From contig PLZV01000057.1 in the NCBI GenBank assembly GCA_003152315.1, positions 1 through 64,000 of the forward strand: DNA of 64,000 nt, in the 5' to 3' direction. This DNA comes from Verrucomicrobiota bacterium (lineage in GTDB: Bacteria > Verrucomicrobiota > Verrucomicrobiia > Palsa-1439). The position numbers and the translations under genes were made by a program. Of the stretch, positions 24,247 to 30,736 are shown piece by piece. Positions within the stretch are counted from its first letter, which is position 1. Each line of letters starts with the position of its first letter. A model generated the notes under the pieces. That model saw only the letters and a program-made list of their open reading frames with translations. It searched no databases and had not been told where the DNA came from.

Positions 24247-24776
24247 GTAATTATCTCATCGACATCGAGGACGCCGTCATCGCCAAGGTCAACTCCGCCA
24301 AACGGCCGGACGACAACACGCGTAATTTCTTCAATCGCGTGGACGTCTTTCGCGGCGAGAAGGCCGAGGTCTTCCTCGCGGTGGCACGCGAGACCGCGCC
24401 GTCCGCTTGGCTGCGTCTCGACCGCATCCTCAACAAGCCCGAGGAATTTAAGGGCGTGCGCGGCCTCGGCCAACCCGTCCTGCAAGGCACGTTGCGCAAC
24501 GAGATCGCCTGCGTCTGGTCGCTGTTCCTCTGCGCCCGTTCGCTGCGGGCCACCAAGGAACTTTCCCACGGCGGTCCCGGCGTCATTGGCGCATACGACA
24601 TGATCAACCTCGTCGTCGGCCCGTCGGGTTCCCCGCCGTCAACCGCCGGCCAGTTGCGTGGCTGGCCACCAATCGCGCCAGCGGAACCATTTGTATTTGT
24701 CGGCCTGGAACTGCTCGGCCAGACGACGACTGAGACCGTGTACGAAGCTCAGTTCCGAACCCGAGTGCAACTGTGA
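24243..24776 (+). CDS. phage gp37-like (DUF1834-type) protein
   Basis: A 177-residue protein starting MSNYLIDIEDAVIAKV. Its place after gpG and before the tail tube matches Mu gp37 (DUF1834), thought to be a tail-terminator or connector. Motif similarity is weaker than for its neighbours, so this relies mainly on gene order. An HK97 gp10-like tail completion protein is the alternative. Confidence 0.6.
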   Translation: MSNYLIDIEDAVIAKVNSAKRPDDNTRNFFNRVDVFRGEKAEVFLAVARETAPSAWLRLDRILNKPEEFKGVRGLGQPVLQGTLRNEIACVWSLFLCARSLRATKELSHGGPGVIGAYDMINLVVGPSGSPPSTAGQLRGWPPIAPAEPFVFVGLELLGQTTTETVYEAQFRTRVQL

Positions 24777-24816
24777 AAGAAACCATTGTCAAAAACCCAA
24801 AACGGAGGAATGAGAA

Positions 24817-25602
24817 ATGAGTAACTTGGCCATCCGCAATCGGCTGACCGTCGGCAACGTCTGGCAGGGCGGCGCAGTCGCGCTTTTCGACCGCGATTAT
24901 GCCGGCGTCCTACTCGATCTGGGCAACGTCACCGATTCAAGCTTCAACCAGGAATTGGAGGCGACCGATTTCCGCACTGCCCGATCCACGGGCACGCTCG
25001 TCACCGAAGCCCGTCCGATCAAGCGCCTCGAACTGCCCATCACCATCAAATGCAACGCGCCCGACCCGAAAGCGCTCGACCTCGTGCTCTTCGGCAACGG
25101 CCAGGCCGCGTTCAGTCAGTCCTCGGCGACCGCCTCCACCCAGAACATCACCGTCGCCGCGCTCGACATGTGGCACAAGATCGCGGGCTTTGAAATTGCC
25201 AACGTCGTCGTGAAGAAAGCCAGCACCACCGCCGTGCTCGGTACCGATTACGATCTCGACACCGAACTCGGTGCGGTCAAGCCGCTCACCGGCGGGATGT
25301 TCTCTGTCAGCGACACCATGGCCCTGACGTATGATCTGACCGCCATCACCAAGGTCGAAAACCGGTTACAGACCCACATCGGTTTCGTGTACGGCGAGTT
25401 TTACCTCTACATGGTCATTCCACCCAACGAGGGCCGCACCACCGAGCAGGTCTGGCTCCGCCACATGGCCAAGTCCCGCTTGGAACCGACCGGCAACTTC
25501 GACTTCAGCCCGGACAAACCGGCCGAACAATCATTCAAAATCACACCCGTCCCCAGCGGCGACGCCACGTATCCCTTCGGTTACCTGCGCCAAATCAAAT
25601 AA
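24817..25602 (+). CDS. phage tail tube protein
   Basis: A 261-residue protein with repeated beta-strand patterns and hydrophilic loops (GNVTDSSFNQELEATDF, RLELPITIKCNAPD, WLRHMAKSRLEPTG). It is placed before the G/GT chaperones and the tape measure, the invariant site of the major tail protein in long-tailed phages. No sheath gene is seen, so a non-contractile (siphovirus) tail is expected. AGGAATGAGAA precedes the ATG. Confidence 0.75.
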   Translation: MSNLAIRNRLTVGNVWQGGAVALFDRDYAGVLLDLGNVTDSSFNQELEATDFRTARSTGTLVTEARPIKRLELPITIKCNAPDPKALDLVLFGNGQAAFSQSSATASTQNITVAALDMWHKIAGFEIANVVVKKASTTAVLGTDYDLDTELGAVKPLTGGMFSVSDTMALTYDLTAITKVENRLQTHIGFVYGEFYLYMVIPPNEGRTTEQVWLRHMAKSRLEPTGNFDFSPDKPAEQSFKITPVPSGDATYPFGYLRQIK

Positions 25603-25612
25603 CCCGTCCCGT

Positions 25613-25652
25613 CCCCTCTCCCCTCCGGGGGAGAGGGTTAGGGTGAGGGGAA
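25613..25652. repeat. palindromic element PE6 upstream of the tail chaperone gene
   Basis: CCCCTCTCCCCTCCGGGGGA followed by GAGGGTTAGGGTGAGGGG. The terminal GAGGGG (25645-25650) is eight bases before the ATG of the next gene. Confidence 0.88.
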
Positions 25653-25658
25653 CAAAAT

Positions 25659-26033
25659 ATGACCGCCACCACCAAACCAAACCTCCGCGAGTCCATTGAG
25701 GTCATCTACGCCGACGAGCGCCGCGAAACCATCATCGTCAAGCGCCTCTCCAACACCGACATGATCAAGTGGGCCGACACCGGCCTCGACAAGGCCTTCC
25801 TCGTCTTCCGCTCCGTGGAATTCAGTAGCGCAGGCGTCCCCTCTGCGAATCAATCCTGGTTCGACTCCCTCACCCAGGACAGCGCCTTCGCCGTAGTCGA
25901 GAAGGCACTCGCGCTGAACCATTCTCCGATTCAAAAAAAAATAATGGAGGCCGCTCTGGCAAATCTCCGGTCGTGGTTGTCAGCGATGCCCTCGACTTCC
26001 TCCGCGCCCGCGGCCACGACACCGACAAATTGA
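25659..26033 (+). CDS. tail assembly chaperone (lambda G-like), zero-frame product
   Basis: A 124-residue protein. It lies between the tail tube and tape-measure genes, exactly where tailed phages place the G protein. The sequence is acidic/helical with IEVIYADERRETIIVKRLS at the start. The frame passes through nine A's at 25933-25941 (codons CAA AAA AAA ATA) near its end, which allows a -1 shift into the next ORF. The chaperones bind the tape measure during tail assembly and do not enter the virion. Confidence 0.75.
   Translation: MTATTKPNLRESIEVIYADERRETIIVKRLSNTDMIKWADTGLDKAFLVFRSVEFSSAGVPSANQSWFDSLTQDSAFAVVEKALALNHSPIQKKIMEAALANLRSWLSAMPSTSSAPAATTPTN
25934..25940 (+). promoter_or_regulatory. 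-1 programmed ribosomal frameshift site
   Basis: A AAA AAA in zero-frame spacing, within a run of nine A's. After the slip the next codons are AAT AAT GGA, and the -1 frame is open to 26257. Without the slip the ribosome ends at 26033. This matches the canonical X XXY YYZ site of G/GT genes. Confidence 0.75.
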
Positions 26034-26257
26034 CCGATTATGAAATCCAGGACATCTTTGAAGCCGCGTTCAAGAACTGGCAGCACGACATGGTCGAGCG
26101 CGCGTTCTACACCGGCGTCGTGTGGGTCGAGAAACCGCGCCAGTGGCGCAAGTACATCGACAGCCTCCACCAGGCGATCGAAGGGACCTCACAACGCGCC
26201 GTCGCCGAGGAACTACTCTCCAGCTTCCTCGCGCAGGGCGTTCCGGTCGCGAATTGA
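25940..26257 (+). CDS. tail assembly chaperone T part (made as a GT fusion)
   Basis: 105 residues read only after the -1 shift, giving a fusion of about 199 residues. The T part has a helical body with DYEIQDIFEAAFKNWQHDMV and ends ...EELLSSFLAQ. No separate ribosome-binding site is present and a GTG at 25973 would be the only internal start, so frameshifting is the best explanation. It ends 18 bases before the tape-measure gene. Confidence 0.7.
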   Translation, partial: NNGGRSGKSPVVVVSDALDFLRARGHDTDKLTDYEIQDIFEAAFKNWQHDMVERAFYTGVVWVEKPRQWRKYIDSLHQAIEGTSQRAVAEELLSSFLAQGVPVAN

Positions 26258-26275
26258 CGCCGAAAGGTAAACCAG

Positions 26276-27355
26276 ATGGCTGCCAATAACGTCGCCGAAA
26301 TCATTCTGAGGGTCACGACCGAAGGTCAGGGCAACGCCCAGGCTCTCGCTGTTCAACTGACCCAACTCGACCAGGCCACGAACAAGGTGGCGACCACGAC
26401 CCTCGCGGCGGTCACCGCGCAAAAAGCGCTCAATACGGAAGTGGGGAAGACGCCGCCCACACCGGGTCCTGTTTCCATTGCGCAGGTTTCACCGCCCGAG
26501 TCGCATCTAGAAAAAACGCTCCGGGACTGGGCCGACTTGCAAAAACAGGTCGACAATTTCACCACGCACACACTCCGGGATTTTTCCGCCACGTCGGCGC
26601 ATGCGTTGACGCAATGGATCGAAGGCTCGAAAAACGCGAAGCAGGCGTTTGCCGGGTTCGTCTCGTCCGTCATCGAAGGCATCCTGCAAATCCTCATCGA
26701 GCAGATCATTGCCAACACGATCTTGCGTGGCATCAATCAGGCCACTTCGGAAGAGAATCAACAGCAAAGTTCGCAGCAGGCTGGCATCGGCATGGTCGCC
26801 TACCTTGCCAAGGCCGGCGAACAAGGCGGCTGGGTCGGCGTGTTGATCGGACTCGCCGTGATGCTGGCCGCCGTGGCCGCGCTCGCTGCGGTGACCAATT
26901 CTGTCTCCCGCCACGCCGCCGGCGGCCCGATCTACGGCGCGGGTAACGAGACCAGCGATTCGATTCCCGCTTGGCTTTCGCATAACGAATTCGTGCAACC
27001 CGCCGCCGCGCACAATTACTACGGCACCGATGTCATGCAGGCGATACGCACGCGTTCCATCCCGCGCGATGCAATCCGCGCTTCGATGGAACACCGCACC
27101 TTTGCCTGCGGCGGGCCCGTCCTACCGACGCGCGGCTTTTCCGAGGGCGGCATCGCCGTGCGGATGGCCAGTGGTGGTATCGTGCCGAACGTCAGCATCG
27201 GCGGCGCGACCGTGCTACTCGCCTTCGGTCCCGCCGAGATAGACCGGCTCATGGCCACCAGCGAAATGCAAAAGCACCTGACCGACCACCTCGACCGAAA
27301 CGCCCACCGGATTGCCCGCAACTTCAAACGCAGCGGAGGGCACCGCCAGGAATGA
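26276..27355 (+). CDS. short phage tail tape-measure protein
   Basis: A 359-residue protein. The N-terminal half is helical and Gln/Thr-rich (LTQLDQATNKVATTTLAAV); a hydrophobic segment at about 185-205 (VGVLIGLAVMLAAVAALAAV) follows. The C-terminal part has AAGGPIYGAG, SDSIPAWLSHNEFVQPAA and YYGTDVMQAI, the 'GG.i.G.G...SDsIpawLs.gEfV' pattern seen at the ends of lambda-type tape measures. Length sets tail length: at roughly 0.15 nm per residue this predicts a tail near 50 nm, very short for a siphovirus. Confidence 0.78.
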   Translation: MAANNVAEIILRVTTEGQGNAQALAVQLTQLDQATNKVATTTLAAVTAQKALNTEVGKTPPTPGPVSIAQVSPPESHLEKTLRDWADLQKQVDNFTTHTLRDFSATSAHALTQWIEGSKNAKQAFAGFVSSVIEGILQILIEQIIANTILRGINQATSEENQQQSSQQAGIGMVAYLAKAGEQGGWVGVLIGLAVMLAAVAALAAVTNSVSRHAAGGPIYGAGNETSDSIPAWLSHNEFVQPAAAHNYYGTDVMQAIRTRSIPRDAIRASMEHRTFACGGPVLPTRGFSEGGIAVRMASGGIVPNVSIGGATVLLAFGPAEIDRLMATSEMQKHLTDHLDRNAHRIARNFKRSGGHRQE

Positions 27356-27401
27356 AATTGTCTTTCGGATTTCTGAATTCGGATTTTTCGGGAGAGCCTC
27401 T

Positions 27402-28661
27402 TTGATTGGTGGCCTAACCATCTTCCCATTCCGCGCGAACTGGTCTTCGCCGATCACGTTGAAGTCCACCTTCGCCACGAACGTCAAACGCGAGTCAATC
27501 CCCGGTAGCATCACGCGCGATTGCGCGCGCGACTACGGCCAGCGCTCCATCAAGTTCAACATCCTGCCCTTCGATGATTTGCGGCGGACATGGGACGCAT
27601 TCCGCGAAGTAAATCCGCCGGGCACAATCCTCGGCATCCCGCTGTGGTGCGAGGAAGGTATCTACCTGAGCGCAGACGCCCCGATCGGCGCGACGACGCT
27701 GTCCGTTTCCTCGGTAAACTTCATCGACTGGCGCAACGAAGGCGTGTTGTGGAAGTTCGACGACTCGGCTTACGAGGGCATCCAGATCGAAGGCATCAGC
27801 GGCACCACGATCACGCTTTCCTCCGCGCTTCAATCCGCCTTTAAGGCCGGTGATGAAGTGCTGCCACTGATCCGTGGGTTTCAGATCGATGACTACGCCG
27901 AGGAGTTTCAATCCTACGAAACCTCCGTAATCGAACTCACCTTCGTGGAGGACCTGGCGCACGCCGCTGCCCCGTCGATACCGGGCACGCTCAATGCCGC
28001 GACCTACCTCGGCCTGCCCGTATTGCCGCTCATCGCCGAGTGGAGCGAGGCGCCAAAGATGAACATCGGCCAGGGCACACACATCGTCTCGCAAGGACTC
28101 AACCGTCAGGCCTTCGCGACGTTGCGGCAATACGTCCGCCAGCGGATCTCCCATCGAATTGGTTGTGACGGAAGACGGAACCGCGCGACCATCTGGCAAT
28201 TCTTCCATGACCGCTGTGGTCGTTGGCAACGCTTCTGGCTGCCAGGTTTCAAAAACGAGCTGCTGCTTTCCGCGGACGTGGGAGCAAACGATACCACCCT
28301 GCAGTTAAAAAATTTCTCCGCCTTCAGCTCTCGCTTCAATCACAGCGGTGAGATACGGCGCGCGATCTTCATCACCTGCAACGACCAATGGTGGATTCGG
28401 CAGGTGATCAATCTTTCCGGCGGCACAAACCGCGCGACAATCGACGCGGACATCGGCACGGCGCTGCCGGTATCGATGACGAAGATCGGGCTGTTGCCCC
28501 TCGTGCAATTCGCGACTGACGACATTGAGATCGAATGCCAGTCACCGCTGGTGGCCACCGCAACGCTGACATTCACCGAATTGGAACACGAATATGCCGG
28601 TGTCATCACGACCGGTACCGCTAGCGGCACCTTCGAGGGAATGGAGCTGGCAACCACATGA
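27402..28661 (+). CDS. phage tail hub protein (GTA ORFG12-position)
   Basis: The start is uncertain: a TTG at 27402 with GGGAGAG upstream gives 419 residues, starting MIGGLTIFPFRANW. The frame is also open upstream through an inserted AT-rich repeat (27360-27395). The protein is beta-rich. In siphophages and in the Rhodobacter gene transfer agent, this slot directly after the tape measure holds a distal tail/hub protein. The next four genes follow the same order (BR0599-like, NlpC/P60, J-like). The family was not recognised from motifs alone. It overlaps the next gene by four bases. Confidence 0.6.
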   Translation: MIGGLTIFPFRANWSSPITLKSTFATNVKRESIPGSITRDCARDYGQRSIKFNILPFDDLRRTWDAFREVNPPGTILGIPLWCEEGIYLSADAPIGATTLSVSSVNFIDWRNEGVLWKFDDSAYEGIQIEGISGTTITLSSALQSAFKAGDEVLPLIRGFQIDDYAEEFQSYETSVIELTFVEDLAHAAAPSIPGTLNAATYLGLPVLPLIAEWSEAPKMNIGQGTHIVSQGLNRQAFATLRQYVRQRISHRIGCDGRRNRATIWQFFHDRCGRWQRFWLPGFKNELLLSADVGANDTTLQLKNFSAFSSRFNHSGEIRRAIFITCNDQWWIRQVINLSGGTNRATIDADIGTALPVSMTKIGLLPLVQFATDDIEIECQSPLVATATLTFTELEHEYAGVITTGTASGTFEGMELATT

Positions 28662-30145
28662 GAACCGTCCCGTCAGCGTGGGCGACTCTGGAAATGGCGC
28701 GCGAGCGACAGGTTGCGTTGCTTATCCACATCTTCGCGCGGCGTGATGGACGCGCGACACTGCCGGACGGCTGGGGCTCGTGGACGTACTCCGTTGGCTT
28801 TCAGGACAACGTTAACCTCACCGACCCGGCCGATCACGCGAGCGACGGCATTCAGTCGCGCACCTACGTTCCCGCCGCGATTGAATTCGATGCGAGCCAG
28901 GTCTTTCGCAAGGAAAGCACCGACCTCGATCCGCACAACCTCACGCTCACCGTCGATCCGCAGCTGGAGCCGTTTGCCAACTACGTCAATCGCCGCTGGC
29001 CGCTAACGTTCGGCATCGTGATCTACAAGGTCCATCGTGACGGCAACTCCATTGTCACGGTCGATGATGGTCACGGCAACCAGGTGCCGGTCGTGGACGT
29101 GGCGTTCATCGGCTACCTCGATAGCGACGACACGTTCGACAGCAACAGCGCCGGCCTGCAGCAGACGATCGACGGCGGCAAGCTGAAGCTGGAAACGAAG
29201 TGGGACCACATCACGAAGAAACTCGTCCGCCAGGTGCCGCGTCCTGTCTTCAGCATCGACTGCCCGAAAGCGCTCTTCTCGACCGACACCGCCGCCGTCG
29301 CCTGTAACGCCGACAAGCAATACGTCCGCGTCGACGGCTTCGTGCTGCAGGTAAACGGCGTGGTCATCAGCGCAACGGAATGGGCCGCGCAACCGGATGG
29401 CTGGTTTGCACAGGGTTTGGTCGAATATACCGCCACCGATCCGATCAGCGGTCTCGTCTTCGGTCTCTCGCTCGGTGTCACCGCCAGCGCCAAGCGTACC
29501 TCCCTCGGCGTGAACTACGGCGACCTCACACTGGAAATGTTCCCGCCGTTGCCGGTGACCGGTCTCGTGGTCACCGCGTTCGGCGGTTGCGACCGCACCC
29601 GGTCAACCTGCATCACCAAGCATATTCCGAGCGGAACTGTCCCACCACCGCCCGGCACGCCGATGCCCGGCCACATCGACGTGGCGCTGCAGCTTTTCAA
29701 TACGCCGCCCACCAATGCCGGGATCGCGCGCGTCATCATCACGCCGACGCAGTTGACGGTTCTCTACCTGCACACCAACAACGCGCAGATCGGCAACCTC
29801 GCCGTTAACGGCGACGATTGGACGACCTTCTCTTGGGTGGCGCAAGGTTCGACCTCGATTGTCACCAGCCCACCCTACGCCCTCGGCTCCGGCGCCGGTA
29901 TTCCGAACGCCGCCGGCTATGTCTTCTCACTGACGAACAACGGCGCGGGCACGCCCTCGATCCTCCAGCAGCCCACCGCCGCGAACGGCTTCACGCTGAT
30001 CGTCCGGATGCAAGGGCAGGCCGCCTACGATTTCCGTGTGAGCTGGACCGCGAGCAACGGCCAGCCCATCAACTTCGGCAACCTCGAAGACTTCGGCGGC
30101 ACCGATATCCCCATCGAACACCCAACCCTGGAGACGACGCAGTGA
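28658..30145 (+). CDS. phage tail protein (DUF2163 / BR0599 family)
   Basis: A 495-residue protein. The family mark is GCDRTRSTCITKHIP near residues 308-322, the 'GCD.t...C..kf' site at the end of DUF2163/BR0599 tail proteins found in gene transfer agents (ORFG13) and many siphophages. The preceding region (LVEYTATDPISGLVFGLSLG) fits. A C-terminal extension of about 150 residues is present beyond the usual length. It probably forms part of the tail tip. Its TGA overlaps the GTG of the next gene. Confidence 0.8.
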   Translation: MRTVPSAWATLEMARERQVALLIHIFARRDGRATLPDGWGSWTYSVGFQDNVNLTDPADHASDGIQSRTYVPAAIEFDASQVFRKESTDLDPHNLTLTVDPQLEPFANYVNRRWPLTFGIVIYKVHRDGNSIVTVDDGHGNQVPVVDVAFIGYLDSDDTFDSNSAGLQQTIDGGKLKLETKWDHITKKLVRQVPRPVFSIDCPKALFSTDTAAVACNADKQYVRVDGFVLQVNGVVISATEWAAQPDGWFAQGLVEYTATDPISGLVFGLSLGVTASAKRTSLGVNYGDLTLEMFPPLPVTGLVVTAFGGCDRTRSTCITKHIPSGTVPPPPGTPMPGHIDVALQLFNTPPTNAGIARVIITPTQLTVLYLHTNNAQIGNLAVNGDDWTTFSWVAQGSTSIVTSPPYALGSGAGIPNAAGYVFSLTNNGAGTPSILQQPTAANGFTLIVRMQGQAAYDFRVSWTASNGQPINFGNLEDFGGTDIPIEHPTLETTQ

Positions 30146-30642
30146 GCCGCGCTCCATACTTCCACACTGCCGACCGCGTCCAGATGCTGCTCAATCAGCT
30201 TCATTTGTGGAGTGGCACGCGCTGGCAGCACGCCGGCGCGCGACCCAATGCAATGCGTTGCGGCGTCAGCGGCGATTGCCTGTTCTGGGTCCACGCGTTC
30301 AAAGCCATCGGCGCATTGCCGGAAAAGCTGGAGATTCCCAACTACCGGCTGCAGGAAGCCCGCGCGGACGAAATGCAAACATTGCGGCGCTGCATCGAGG
30401 CGACGGAGTGCGCCAACCTTGTGTTTGATGATGCCACTGGAAAACAGCTGCCCCTCTTTCGCATCGGCGACGTGTTGCTCTTCAAGAACGGGACAAGCGG
30501 TGCACACTGCGGCCTTGTGGTCAAAGAAGCGCCCGTCCACTTCGCCCATCTCACCGGCAACGGCCTGATGGAAGAACCGTTCCACCAGGCGCATTACCTC
30601 TCAGCGCTAACTTGCGTTTATCGACTGCTGGAAGAACAATGA
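30142..30642 (+). CDS. NlpC/P60-type tail peptidase
   Basis: A 166-residue protein from a GTG. The catalytic Cys lies in SGDCLFWVHAF (about residue 41) and the His in SGAHCGLVV (about 119); both are placed as in NlpC/P60 hydrolases. Such enzymes at the tail tip (lambda K, GTA ORFG14) cut peptidoglycan so that the tip can penetrate. It is not a stand-alone lysis enzyme: it has no signal and sits inside the tail cluster. The start is coupled to the previous gene's stop. Confidence 0.75.
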   Translation: MSRAPYFHTADRVQMLLNQLHLWSGTRWQHAGARPNAMRCGVSGDCLFWVHAFKAIGALPEKLEIPNYRLQEARADEMQTLRRCIEATECANLVFDDATGKQLPLFRIGDVLLFKNGTSGAHCGLVVKEAPVHFAHLTGNGLMEEPFHQAHYLSALTCVYRLLEEQ

Positions 30643-30655
30643 ACCGTAGCTCAGA

Positions 30656-30721
30656 AAATCCGAAATCCGAATTCCGAAACTCAATTGAGTTTCGAGATTC
30701 GAGTTTGGATATTCGAGTTTC
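30656..30721. repeat. AT-rich short repeats upstream of the J-like gene
   Basis: Repeated phrases of the type AATCCGAAATCCGAATTCCG, then TTGAGTTTCGAGATTCGAG. A similar stretch precedes the gene at 27402 (27360-27395). It lies in the 94-base gap between the peptidase and the J-like gene. Confidence 0.7.
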
Positions 30722-30736
30722 CCACCGGAGGCGGTC

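Noticed and set aside
30142-30642. NlpC/P60 protein as the phage endolysin
   Set aside because: Its place between tail-hub and J-like genes and translational coupling to them fit a tail-tip peptidase; no holin or spanin pair accompanies it.
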